From: Halalkalibacter alkalisediminis
GTDB lineage: Bacteria; Bacillota; Bacilli; Bacillales; Bacillaceae_D
Reading direction: 5' to 3'
DNA: 64,000 nucleotides
Assembly (NCBI RefSeq): GCF_028610705.1
Contig: NZ_JAQQWT010000003.1
Location: 357,412-421,411 of the forward strand
Position 1 is the first letter of the stretch, and every line of letters starts with the position of its first letter. The notes beneath the pieces are model-generated. The model had not been told where the DNA came from. It did no database searches and was given only the letters and a program-made list of their open reading frames with translations. Positions 27,617 through 35,876 of the stretch are shown piece by piece. Made by a program: the position numbers and the translations under genes.

Positions 27617-29263
27617 TTATAACGACGTTTTAGAGCGCTCAAAACGTTCAAGTTCCTCATCCCGCAACTTGCGCTTTAACAACTTTCCAACCGCTGATTT
27701 AGGTAGTTCCGCTCGAAACTCAACATCCTTTGGTACCTTGTAAGCAGCTAAGTGTTCTTGACAAAATGAAAGGATTTCATCTCTTGTTAAAATGGCATCT
27801 TGCTTTGGCGTTATATATGCTTTAACTGTTTCTCCCCGATATTCATCAGGTACGCCAAGTACGATTACTTCTTGTACTCCTTCGTACTGATAAATAATTT
27901 CCTCTATTTCTCGAGGGTAGATGTTATATCCACTTGCAATAATCATATCTTTCTTTCGGTCGACAATATAGAAATAACCATCTTCGTCCATTCTTGCTAG
28001 ATCTCCTGTAAACAACCAACCATCGCGTAAGGTTTTGGCCGTCTCTTCTGGCTTTTTCCAATATCCTTTCATTACTTGTGGACCTTGAATGATTAGTTCA
28101 CCAACTTCTCCTACTGAAACCTCTTGTATCCCTGTATCCGTTTCTATGACCACTTTTGCATTTGTACTCGGCAACGGAATTCCAATGCTCCCTGCTTTTC
28201 TCTCTCTAAAAGATGGGTTAAAGTGCGTAACCGGACAAGCCTCTGATAAACCAAAACCCTCACACACTTGCTTTCCTGTACCTCTCTCAAATGCTTCAAG
28301 AGCTTCAACAGGCAAAGAAGACCCACCACTTATAAAGCTACTTATTTGATCAAGGCCAAATGCTTCATATTGGTTAACTTGATTAAATCCAACATACATC
28401 GTTGGAACCCCGGCAAATTGAAAAGGTTTTTCTTTTTTTATAATTTCAAGGACTTCTTTCATTTCAAAGCGAGGTATGAGAATTTGGTTCCCTCCATAAC
28501 TAATCGTTAATAGATTACAACAAGTTAAGCTGAAGATATGAAATAACGGAAGAACATTGACTACACTCGAATTTTTTGGTTTATTCTCTAAGGTGCGGAA
28601 CATAAAATCATAGATTTGTTCAATGTTCGAAATAAAATTAGCATGAGTCAACATGACACCTTTTGATACACCTGTTGTGCCTCCAGTATATTGCAACACT
28701 GCAATATCTTCTTTCGGTTGAATGGCTACTTCCGGTGCTGGATGTTCCATCATTTTTAAGAAAGACTCAAAATGAACATCTTCCTCTTCAAGCTCGACTT
28801 CACTTTCCGGTTTTAATGACACGACTATCGCTTTTTTAGTTGGAACATTTTTTCTAATTGCTTTAAATATTGGGTATAAATTGGATAAAACTACGATGTG
28901 AGTTGCTTCTGAATCAAGAAGTAAGTATTCAAGTTCACGTGTAACATACATTGGATTCACTTGAACTACTACACCACCTGTTCGAAAAGTGCCGAAAAGA
29001 GTAAATAGATAATGCGGACAGTTAGGTAGCATAATAGCTAACCGATCTCCTTTTTTGAACCCATCTTCATGAAGAGCTCCTGCCATCATTTCACTCATTT
29101 GCTTTAATTCTTTGTAATTCCAAGTCCGACCATAAAAAGTGATAGCAGTATGATCACCATACTTTCTAACAGTAGTATTTAATAAATCATTTAATGATTC
29201 ATTCTGAATATTTGCCTCTTCATTAATCCGCTCATCGTACAGTGCTAACCAACGTTTTTCCAT
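27617..29263 (-). CDS. long-chain fatty-acid-type acyl-CoA ligase
   Basis: AMP-forming acyl-CoA synthetase, 548 residues, activating a carboxylic acid with ATP and CoA. The P-loop YTGGTTGVSKG is at about 193, followed by SGYNIYPREIEE and the adenylate motif GWLFTGDLARMDEDGYFY. The catalytic lysine region is LPKSAVGKLLKR near the end. GGAGGGG precedes the ATG. It is the only acid-activating enzyme in the block, so it defines entry of the imported substrate into the pathway. The match is to LcfA-like enzymes, but the acid could be medium-chain or substituted. Confidence 0.93.
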   Translation of the reverse strand: MEKRWLALYDERINEEANIQNESLNDLLNTTVRKYGDHTAITFYGRTWNYKELKQMSEMMAGALHEDGFKKGDRLAIMLPNCPHYLFTLFGTFRTGGVVVQVNPMYVTRELEYLLLDSEATHIVVLSNLYPIFKAIRKNVPTKKAIVVSLKPESEVELEEEDVHFESFLKMMEHPAPEVAIQPKEDIAVLQYTGGTTGVSKGVMLTHANFISNIEQIYDFMFRTLENKPKNSSVVNVLPLFHIFSLTCCNLLTISYGGNQILIPRFEMKEVLEIIKKEKPFQFAGVPTMYVGFNQVNQYEAFGLDQISSFISGGSSLPVEALEAFERGTGKQVCEGFGLSEACPVTHFNPSFRERKAGSIGIPLPSTNAKVVIETDTGIQEVSVGEVGELIIQGPQVMKGYWKKPEETAKTLRDGWLFTGDLARMDEDGYFYIVDRKKDMIIASGYNIYPREIEEIIYQYEGVQEVIVLGVPDEYRGETVKAYITPKQDAILTRDEILSFCQEHLAAYKVPKDVEFRAELPKSAVGKLLKRKLRDEELERFERSKTSL

Positions 29264-29277
29264 TTTTCCCCTCCTAA

Positions 29278-30492
29278 TTAACCGTTGTTTAAGTATGGTT
29301 TCAATTCCTGTTTGGCAACTGATTCGAGATGAACTTCATCAGGACCATCTGCAATTCTTAAGGTTCTGATCCCAGCAAACATAGCTGCTAGAGGGAGATC
29401 ATCACTCACACCCTCAGCTCCAAACGCTTGAATAGTACGATCGATTACACGAAGAGCCATTCTTGGAGCGATCACCTTAATCATCGCTATTTCTTTTTTG
29501 GCAACCTTATTTCCAACGGTATCCATCATTGCAGCCGCTTTCAAAGTAAGTAACCTTGCCTGCTCAATTTCAATTCGCGATTCGGCGATCCATTCCCTTA
29601 CGACACCTTGATTAGCAAGTGGTTTTCCGAAGGCAACACGTCCCACTACCCGTTCACACATGAGCTCTAAAGCCCGTTCCGCAGCCCCAATGGTTCGCAT
29701 GCAATGATGGATTCGTCCAGGTCCAAGTCTTCCTTGTGCAATCTCAAATCCTCTTCCTTCACCGAGCAACAAATTAGTCGCCGGAACACGTACTTGGTTA
29801 AATTTAATTTCTGCGTGTCCATGAGGTGCATCATCATAGCCAAATACGGGAAGCATTCGTTTAACCTCGACTCCAGTACTATCAATTGGAACTAATAACA
29901 TCGATTGTTGTTTATGTTTTTCGGCAAATGGATCTGTTTTCCCCATTACAATAAGAATCCTACATCTTGGATCTCCAGCCCCTGATGACCACCACTTTGT
30001 TCCATTGATAACATATTCATCTCCAATACGCTTAATCGAAATTTGAACATTGGTAGCATCTGAAGAAGCGACTTCTGGTTCTGTCATCGAAAAGGCAGAA
30101 CGTATCTCTCCATTTAGTAATGGTTTTAGCCATTTTTCTTTCTGTTCTTCTGTACCATAACGTACAAGAACTTCCATGTTCCCTGTATCAGGAGCATTGC
30201 AGTTAAATACTTCAGGAGCGATGGCCGACCTTCCCATCATCTCGCAAAGAGGGGCGTATTCTACATTTGTTAAACCTGCACCCTCTTTAGCATCAGGCAA
30301 AAAAAGATTCCATAGGCCAGCTTGTTTCGCTTGTCGTTTCATCTCTTCCATTACTGGAGGTATTTTCGAGAAACGATCTATTGGATCTAATTGTTGCTGA
30401 AACTTCTTCTCGTTCGGAAAGATCACTTCACTCATAAACAATTTTAGTTCATTTTGTAAGCGCTTAACTTTATCATTATAAGAAAAATCCAT
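29278..30492 (-). CDS. acyl-CoA dehydrogenase, ACAD10/11 type
   Basis: Flavin acyl-CoA dehydrogenase, 404 residues. [15 protein letters not shown] lies in the FAD-binding middle domain, then [34 protein letters not shown] and [19 protein letters not shown]. The DGPDEVH ending replaces the FEGTNEI-type glutamate stretch of ordinary enzymes. It is typical of the ACAD10/ACAD11 and LvaC branch. That branch works with an APH-like kinase on 4-hydroxyacyl-CoA, and such a kinase is encoded at 21395. It heads the second operon, with AAAGGAGG before the ATG and an operator upstream. Confidence 0.9.
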   Translation of the reverse strand: MDFSYNDKVKRLQNELKLFMSEVIFPNEKKFQQQLDPIDRFSKIPPVMEEMKRQAKQAGLWNLFLPDAKEGAGLTNVEYAPLCEMMGRSAIAPEVFNCNAPDTGNMEVLVRYGTEEQKEKWLKPLLNGEIRSAFSMTEPEVASSDATNVQISIKRIGDEYVINGTKWWSSGAGDPRCRILIVMGKTDPFAEKHKQQSMLLVPIDSTGVEVKRMLPVFGYDDAPHGHAEIKFNQVRVPATNLLLGEGRGFEIAQGRLGPGRIHHCMRTIGAAERALELMCERVVGRVAFGKPLANQGVVREWIAESRIEIEQARLLTLKAAAMMDTVGNKVAKKEIAMIKVIAPRMALRVIDRTIQAFGAEGVSDDLPLAAMFAGIRTLRIADGPDEVHLESVAKQELKPYLNNG

Positions 30493-30527
30493 ACATTTCC
30501 TCCTTTCAAACTATACACTCAGTTCAC

Positions 30528-30545
30528 TAACTAACCAGTCAGTAT
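30528..30545. promoter_or_regulatory. TetR-type operator upstream of the ACAD10/11-type operon
   Basis: TAACTAACCAGTCAGTAT, the partner of the palindrome at 24141-24158; the flanking GTT is shared too. It lies 36 bases before the acyl-CoA dehydrogenase start, in the gap shared with the plus-strand Na/Pi transporter gene, so it could affect both. Confidence 0.65.
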
Positions 30546-30692
30546 GTTAGGTGGATGAAAATGAGTGGCAATTCATTTGTTAATTCTCTTCCACTATACA
30601 ACAAACATTTTGAACATTCAATTACTATTTTATTTGATTTTCAGTCATGCTTGTTCAAGTTTGTCCATAGATTGAATAGAGAGGTGATCACA

Positions 30693-31625
30693 GTGATCAA
30701 AGAACTATTTTCCTTATTGGCTGTTTTTATAGCTTTATTCTTATTCGGTATGGTTGTTATGAAAGCTGGACTTTTTCAGCTCGGACAAGCGAGCTTCCAA
30801 AAAATTTTATACCGATTAACAAACTCCGCATGGAAAGGCATGATCGTTGGTGCAATTGCTACAGCTATTCTTCAAAGTAGCTCCGCTATTATCATTATGA
30901 CGGTAGGACTTGTCGCAACGGGATTGTTAACCTTTCGTCACTCTATCGGAATTATCTTAGGTGCTAATATTGGAACCACCATGACAACTGAATTGCTTGC
31001 TCTAGATTTGTCTATGTTTATCGTTCCTCTCTTGCTAATCGGCTTACTTTCTTTGTTACTCCCTAGTACACGTGCTTATTCAATTGGATGTCTTTCCTTT
31101 GGACTAGCTTGTATTTTTATTGCAATGGACGGATTAGAGACGCTAGCTTATCCTCTTGCATCGATCCCTTCTATTCACTCTTTTTTTGATTTAACGAATG
31201 AACATGAATTACTTGGGATTGGCATTGGCACCGTATTAACAGCTATCATTCAATCAAGTACCGCAACAACTGCCATTGCTATGGGGTTCATGTCGGATAA
31301 TGTCTTAACTCTTCAAGCCGGTATTGCCATTATGTTAGGAGCAAATATAGGAACGTGTGTCACTGCTTACCTTGCAAGTATCGGTTCCGGACGTAGTGCG
31401 AAACTCGTTGCTTATGCTAATATTTGGCTTAATGTATTTGGAGTTCTTATCTTTATCCCCTTAATAGGTTGGTTAAGTTCCTTTGCTAGTAGTCTTACTT
31501 CATCACCGATGATGCAACTTGCTCATGCTAGTTTAATTTTTAATGTTCTTTGCTCCATTATCATGCTGCCACTCGTTACATATTTCGCTAAGTTTGTCGA
31601 ATGGTTACATGTAAAAGAGGTTTAA
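30693..31625 (+). CDS. yqeW: Na/Pi cotransporter family protein (YqeW-like)
   Basis: Sodium-dependent phosphate transporter family, 310 residues, with about eight membrane segments. The family's inverted duplication is visible as two QSS motifs: ILQSSSAIIIMTVG in the first half and IIQSSTATTAIAMGF in the second, each followed by LGANIGT. No PhoU-like cytoplasmic domain is present. The GTG at 30693 follows GAGGTGA at the right distance. An open frame back to 30555 lacks a ribosome site and has no membrane character. In Bacillus yqeW normally stands beside rpsU; here about 19 kb separates them. Confidence 0.9.
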   Translation: MIKELFSLLAVFIALFLFGMVVMKAGLFQLGQASFQKILYRLTNSAWKGMIVGAIATAILQSSSAIIIMTVGLVATGLLTFRHSIGIILGANIGTTMTTELLALDLSMFIVPLLLIGLLSLLLPSTRAYSIGCLSFGLACIFIAMDGLETLAYPLASIPSIHSFFDLTNEHELLGIGIGTVLTAIIQSSTATTAIAMGFMSDNVLTLQAGIAIMLGANIGTCVTAYLASIGSGRSAKLVAYANIWLNVFGVLIFIPLIGWLSSFASSLTSSPMMQLAHASLIFNVLCSIIMLPLVTYFAKFVEWLHVKEV

Positions 31626-31670
31626 AGAAAAAGGAAACGATGGACAAAAGTCAAATCGTTTCCTTTTTCT
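31626..31670. terminator. bidirectional terminator between convergent genes
   Basis: Perfect 16-base stem (31626-31641 with 31655-31670) with a 13-base loop and T-rich arms on both strands, between the converging Na/Pi transporter and the glutamine-rich protein gene. Confidence 0.9.
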
Positions 31671-31673
31671 TGA

Positions 31674-32336
31674 TTAATTTTGATATTGATTATACATGTC
31701 TTGACCAAATTGACTTTGTTGGCCTTGTGGGTTTTGCATTTGTTGTAATTTTTGAAGCTCTTGTTGTTGCTTTTGTTGCTGTTGCGTTTGTTGTTGTAAT
31801 TGTTGTTGCGATTGATTGATTTGTTGTGTCATCTGGTTTAATACATTAATGGACTGGATAGATTGACCGACATTCCCTAGCATCTGAGTCGCTTGTTGAA
31901 TCGACTGCTGCAACTGTTGGAATGTTTTTTGCTGTTGTTGTTGTGCTTGAGCGCTTATTTGCTGCATTTGCTGCAATAGTTGTTCAGTTTGTTGTTGATC
32001 TTGGCCTTGTGAAGACAAAGTTGAATTGGCTTGTTGTTGAGTAGATTGAAGCTGATTTAGCGTAGACTGCATCGTCTCTAAATGCCCTCTAAGTGGGTTG
32101 ATTTCTTCACCAATTTCTTCCTCTGCTTTACGCTCTGCCGCACGTTCAACGATTTCCTTTGTACTTCTTTCCATTCCAAACTCCTCCTTAAATTGCTCTT
32201 GATTCACATTGTTCAAATCCGTCCGACCAATATATGCCGGTGCCGGCTCAGGCTTATTTCGAAAGAAAAAAGCTAAAACACCCAGTACGGCAACAAGCAC
32301 AATGACAACGAAGAATAACATTCCATCGATAATCAT
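31674..32336 (-). CDS. glutamine-rich single-pass membrane protein
   Basis: Family not recognised. The 220-residue protein has one amino-terminal membrane segment (about 5-25, MLFFVVIVLVAVLGVLAFFF) and a charged juxtamembrane part (ERAAERKAEEEIGEE). About 130 residues follow that are dominated by glutamine, with spaced leucines and methionines suggesting a long coiled coil. It is probably inside-facing or outside-facing scaffold material; orientation is unclear. The ATG at 32336 is three bases after GGAGG, which is close, but no better start keeps the membrane segment. It recalls the Q-rich product at 7355 in build, though the sequences are not clearly related. Confidence 0.7.
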   Translation of the reverse strand: MIIDGMLFFVVIVLVAVLGVLAFFFRNKPEPAPAYIGRTDLNNVNQEQFKEEFGMERSTKEIVERAAERKAEEEIGEEINPLRGHLETMQSTLNQLQSTQQQANSTLSSQGQDQQQTEQLLQQMQQISAQAQQQQQKTFQQLQQSIQQATQMLGNVGQSIQSINVLNQMTQQINQSQQQLQQQTQQQQKQQQELQKLQQMQNPQGQQSQFGQDMYNQYQN

Positions 32337-32498
32337 GCACCTCCAAATAAAACACCAAGTCCACACTGCTTGAGTTGGGACAAAGCTTATTATGATCAAC
32401 ATGATAAGGTTATATTTAATTTAGATCATTCCAATATTAACTACCCTTCTTTATACGATACAAAGAAAGACACTCCCTGTTAAGGAAGTGTCTTTCTG

Positions 32499-32825
32499 TT
32501 AACTCGCTTTTTGTATTTGATCCCGTTCATACGGTAAAAAGTGAGGTAAACCAAATGCGGGTTCTCCTCCACCGATGCGTAAAAATACGGCAATAATTAA
32601 TCCAGACAACGAACCATATAAGTTTGCATTTTTATAAAATAGTGCCATGGTTAACTGAGGAAACAAAATACAGTAAACCAGATCTGATGCTAAAAACCAT
32701 AAAGTGTATACACTTTGTACGTTTAACGCAACAATCATTGCTGTCGTACCAACAATTATAATCGTACGTTTAATAACTTTCTTCAATTGTTCGTCACTTG
32801 CTTTTGGCTTAAATAGGAAAGCCAC
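32499..32825 (-). pseudogene. carboxyl-terminal relic of a sodium:choline-type symporter
   Basis: The 108-residue frame resembles the last membrane helices of SLC5-family choline transporters. SVYTLWFLASDLVYCILFP and the motif FLRIGGGEPAFGLP correspond to the end of that family, whose full members are about 500 residues. A TAA stop stands immediately before the first codon, next to a hairpin at 32818-32849, and no further transporter sequence follows upstream. No ribosome site is visible. I read it as a truncated remnant rather than a working gene. Confidence 0.7.
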
Positions 32826-32849
32826 TTAGTTAGCATATTAAGTGGCTTT
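32818..32849 (+). terminator. hairpin at the break of the symporter relic
   Basis: Perfect 11-base stem (32818-32828 with 32839-32849), ten-base loop, then T-rich sequence on the plus strand. It overlaps the truncated end of the symporter relic. No clear plus-strand gene precedes it, so it may be a leftover of the rearrangement. Confidence 0.55.
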
Positions 32850-32915
32850 TTCTTGTTACTATTTATAACAAATTATTCATTTGACTATCACATCACATTA
32901 ACCAGTTTATTTTAG

Positions 32916-33023
32916 TTAAACTTTTTCCTGACAATACCGTTGTCCTGCCGAATTTCTATCTGATTGTATCAACCCTTCTTCTTCATAATAACGAATTGTT
33001 CTAGTGTCTGTAGTTTTTGCATT
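32916..33023 (-). pseudogene. MerR-family regulator relic (DNA-binding part only)
   Basis: A short reading frame gives TTDTRTIRYYEEEGLI followed by QSDRNSAGQRYCQEKV and a stop. This is the winged helix-turn-helix signature of MerR regulators. Only about 36 codons survive; the frame is stopped by TAA just upstream of the expected first helix, and the effector half is missing. It cannot make a normal regulator. Outside this relic, the region 32850-33151 holds only the leader of the gene at 33152. Confidence 0.7.
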
Positions 33024-33151
33024 TTACATACGTTACATCAACAGTGACTGTATTTCTTAAAAATCAGTTCTAATTATGGGGTTTTTTAAGGGGACAAGAA
33101 TGAACAAGATCCAATTAGGGAAAAGTACAGTATAGATAGAGGAGGTAGAAT

Positions 33152-33508
33152 ATGGCTCAAGATATTGAAGAATTGTCAAATTGGTTAGAATCACACAAGG
33201 GAAATACATTACTCATTCGTAAAGAAGAGTTATCTACGGGACTACAACAAATTTTTGATATTGATCAAGTTACACTTGCACTTGATCATATTTCACTCAT
33301 TTCAAATGAAAATAATGTAGATGATTATATTCCTAAACAAGAGTTAATCCTCCACGGACATGGAAACATTCAAAGTCAAAACGGAATGAAAGATATCCCT
33401 CAAGAAGCTTATGAAATTCCTCTCCTTGGCGATATTGTTACAACTAACGAAAAAGACGGATTAAAGGTGGAAACAGAGAAGGCCGTCTACAAATTTATGA
33501 TTCAATAA
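33152..33508 (+). CDS. hypothetical 118-residue acidic protein
   Basis: Not recognised. It is a soluble, acidic protein with no membrane segment, signal peptide or cysteine cluster. The amino half is likely helical (DIEELSNWLESHKGN) and the carboxyl half beta-rich (EIPLLGDIVTTNE, LKVETEKAVYKFMI). A strong ribosome site AGAGGAGG and a perfect terminator directly after the stop show that it is a real single-gene transcription unit. It stands in front of the KinB-like kinase gene but is separated from it by that terminator. Confidence 0.75.
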   Translation: MAQDIEELSNWLESHKGNTLLIRKEELSTGLQQIFDIDQVTLALDHISLISNENNVDDYIPKQELILHGHGNIQSQNGMKDIPQEAYEIPLLGDIVTTNEKDGLKVETEKAVYKFMIQ

Positions 33509-33545
33509 AAATGACAAAAGACGTCCTACGTCTTTTGTCATTTTT
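33507..33545 (+). terminator. rho-independent terminator
   Basis: Perfect 18-base stem (33507-33524 with 33528-33545), three-base loop, ending in a T run on the plus strand, immediately after the hypothetical gene. Confidence 0.92.
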
Positions 33546-33584
33546 TTAGCAACAAACATTTTATAAATAAAAAGGAATTCAGTC

Positions 33585-33613
33585 TAGGCATAGAGAACTA
33601 GTACTGATACAAT
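33585..33613 (+). promoter_or_regulatory. candidate sigma-A promoter of the KinB-like gene
   Basis: TAGGCA (33585-33590), 17 bases, TACAAT (33608-33613), 23 bases before the ATG. The -10 is strong and the -35 matches four of six positions. Confidence 0.4.
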
Positions 33614-33636
33614 AAATCGACAAAATGAGGGGAATT

Positions 33637-34923
33637 ATGAACGAGCTATTTTTTGATCTACAGGTCTTATTACTGAACCTCTCTTTTATATTTCTTCTTT
33701 TCTTTATCCATCATAAATATATAGAGGGTAAAATAAATAAAGTATCTAATGAAATATTTTTAGGTGTTATATCTGCAATCTCCATATTACTATGTATGTC
33801 TTTTCCTTTCTCAACTTACCCTGGCTTCTTTTTTGATTATCGCTTAATCCCATTTATCATTGGTGCTTTTTACGGTGGGAAAAGAGTCGGTTTCTTTTTA
33901 TTAGTCGTCCTGCTTACCTATCGATTTATGATCAGCTTTGATGTAGGTTTTTTTTCATCTGTCATCATCTATTCGTTTATCTACATCCTGTTATGTATGG
34001 TATCGCCTCATTTTAATAAATTAAAGCAGTTAAGACGAAAAATTATTTTAGCTATTGTTACAAATACAATAGGAATCATTATCATTTTAGTAGTCATCCA
34101 CTTGTTTAAGGTGCGCTTATCAACATTCGGCTGGTTTTCTTTAACTTCCTTTTATACTTTACAGCTAGTTGTTATGTTCTTCTTTATCTATTTTATTGAG
34201 AAAGCGAAAAAAGAGAGTATTGTCTTAAGTGAATTAAAAGAACTCGAAAAACTAAAAGTCGTTAGTGAGATTGCTGCAAGTATTTCACATGAGGTTCGAA
34301 ACCCTCTAACCGTAACAAAAGGATTTCTTCAATTACTTCAAGATAAGACCCTTCAAGATGAAAAAAAGGATTTCTATATTAAACTTTCTCTAGACGAACT
34401 AGAGCGCGCTGAAATCATTATTTCTGACTATTTAACGTTTGCCAAACCATCCTTAAAGAACATTGAACCATTAGAATTAAACACAGAAGTTCATTATATT
34501 TTAAAGGTCATTAGTCCTTACGCTACGATGAGAGACGTTCATATAGAGTTTGAACAAGTAAACGATATTTACATAGCAGGTGAACGCCAAAAGCTACATC
34601 AATGCTTAATTAACATCGCAAAAAATGGCATTGAAGCAATGCCAGATGGCGGTAATTTAACACTTCAAATAAGTAACTCTAATGAGATGGCTACTATATC
34701 CATTATCGATACAGGGATTGGAATGACCGAGGAGCAAATTAGAAGATTAGGTACCCCCTACTACTCGACGAAGTCAACTGGTACGGGCCTTGGAACAATG
34801 GTTACGACTAGCATTATAAAAGCCATGAGAGGAAAAATTTCTGTGAGTAGTAAATTGGGAATAGGCACAACCTTTACGATTACTATTCCTCAAATAGACA
34901 AAGCACGCAAAGATCGAATATAA
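33637..34923 (+). CDS. sensor histidine kinase, KinB-like (5TM receptor)
   Basis: Membrane-bound histidine kinase of the sporulation phosphorelay type, 428 residues, the same length as Bacillus KinB. Five to six membrane segments fill residues 1-185; RLIPFIIGAFYGGKRVG marks the 5TM-5TMR_LYT domain. The H box is SISHEVRNPLTVTKGF, the N box HQCLINIAKNGIEAM, then DTGIGMTEEQ and GTGLGTMVTTSI. The ATG at 33637 follows GAGGGG; an in-frame ATG four codons earlier lacks a ribosome site. No response regulator gene is adjacent, as expected for a kinase feeding Spo0F. Confidence 0.9.
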   Translation: MNELFFDLQVLLLNLSFIFLLFFIHHKYIEGKINKVSNEIFLGVISAISILLCMSFPFSTYPGFFFDYRLIPFIIGAFYGGKRVGFFLLVVLLTYRFMISFDVGFFSSVIIYSFIYILLCMVSPHFNKLKQLRRKIILAIVTNTIGIIIILVVIHLFKVRLSTFGWFSLTSFYTLQLVVMFFFIYFIEKAKKESIVLSELKELEKLKVVSEIAASISHEVRNPLTVTKGFLQLLQDKTLQDEKKDFYIKLSLDELERAEIIISDYLTFAKPSLKNIEPLELNTEVHYILKVISPYATMRDVHIEFEQVNDIYIAGERQKLHQCLINIAKNGIEAMPDGGNLTLQISNSNEMATISIIDTGIGMTEEQIRRLGTPYYSTKSTGTGLGTMVTTSIIKAMRGKISVSSKLGIGTTFTITIPQIDKARKDRI

Positions 34924-34930
34924 CTAATAA

Positions 34931-34971
34931 ACAAGACACCAAAGTTAAATAGCTGACCTTTGGTGTCTTGT
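34931..34971. terminator. bidirectional terminator between the kinase gene and deoC
   Basis: Perfect 14-base stem (34931-34944 with 34958-34971) with a 13-base loop between two convergent genes. Confidence 0.85.
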
Positions 34972-34973
34972 TT

Positions 34974-35648
34974 CTAATAATCAGTGTTTGCAGTCTCTCC
35001 TTTAATAATAGAGACTCCAGCACTTGCTCCAATACGAGTAGCTCCTGCCTCAACTACTGCTCTTGCTCCTTCAAGATCACGAACTCCACCGGAAGCTTTA
35101 ACGCCAATATTCGGACCTACTGTTTTTCTCATTAGCATAATGTCTTCTACTGTAGCACCACCTGTTGAAAAACCAGTAGAGGTTTTCACAAAGTCCGTAC
35201 CCGCTTTGACAGCTATTTCACATGCTCGTACCTTTTCTTCATCTGTGAGAAGGCTTGTTTCGATAATAACTTTAGTTAATGCCTTACCACTTGCTGCTTC
35301 AACTACAGCGCGAATGTCTCTCTCCACTAACTCATCATTCTTATCCTTTAAAGCAGCAATATTAATAACCATGTCCACTTCTGTTGCTCCATTTGCAATT
35401 GCATTCGTAGTTTCAAACGCTTTCACTTCCGGAGTAGAAGCCCCTAGTGGAAATCCAATAACCGTACAAACTTTTACTTCTTCCGTATCTTTTAATTGCT
35501 CTGCAGCAAGTTTCACCCAAGTTGGATTTACACAGACTGAAGCAAACTTATACTCTTTGGCCTCAGAACATAATACTAAAATTTGCTCTTGGGTTGTATT
35601 AGCTTTTAGTGCCGTGTGATCAATTAGGTTAGCAATGGATTGACTCAC
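34974..35648 (-). CDS. deoC: deoxyribose-phosphate aldolase
   Basis: Class I aldolase splitting 2-deoxyribose 5-phosphate into glyceraldehyde 3-phosphate and acetaldehyde in deoxynucleoside breakdown; cytoplasmic. The 224-residue protein has normal length. The Schiff-base lysine lies in DFVKTSTGF (about residue 155), VIIETSLL is the preceding strand, and the second active-site lysine is in VKASGGVRD. It stands alone here, between a kinase gene and mtaB, without pdp, cdd or deoR. In many Bacillus relatives deoC also follows mtaB. Confidence 0.96.
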   Translation of the reverse strand: MSQSIANLIDHTALKANTTQEQILVLCSEAKEYKFASVCVNPTWVKLAAEQLKDTEEVKVCTVIGFPLGASTPEVKAFETTNAIANGATEVDMVINIAALKDKNDELVERDIRAVVEAASGKALTKVIIETSLLTDEEKVRACEIAVKAGTDFVKTSTGFSTGGATVEDIMLMRKTVGPNIGVKASGGVRDLEGARAVVEAGATRIGASAGVSIIKGETANTDY

Positions 35649-35828
35649 GTGTTAACATCCTCTCTATATGTAAGTTGTCCGTACCTCATCTAATCGTAGC
35701 ATAGATTCAAATCAGATACAGCAAATTCTTTTATTAACAACTAGTTATTAATATACCCCATTTTTAGCATGTACATATCTAACTTCGTTAAATAGTATGG
35801 TTATACAACTGTACAAAGTGATTATAAA

Positions 35829-35862
35829 AAAATCAAAGCTCCCTTGAAAAGAGAGCTTTTGA
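35829..35862 (-). terminator. terminator after mtaB
   Basis: Short stem (35835-35841 with 35853-35859) followed on the minus strand by a run of seven T. It closes the hrcA-to-mtaB gene run. Confidence 0.7.
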
Positions 35863-35876
35863 CTTCTGATTTTATT

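Noticed and set aside
30455-30468. cre-like palindrome TGTAAGCGCTTAAC within the first codons of the ACAD10/11-type gene
   Set aside because: The last two consensus positions do not match and the stretch is coding; CcpA control is plausible for such genes but cannot be supported here.
30555-30692. Amino-terminal extension of the Na/Pi transporter
   Set aside because: No ribosome site at 30555, non-family sequence, and a well-spaced GTG start at 30693.
34984-35619. 211-codon plus-strand open frame opposite deoC
   Set aside because: It is the shadow of deoC on the other strand, with no ribosome site and no recognisable protein features.
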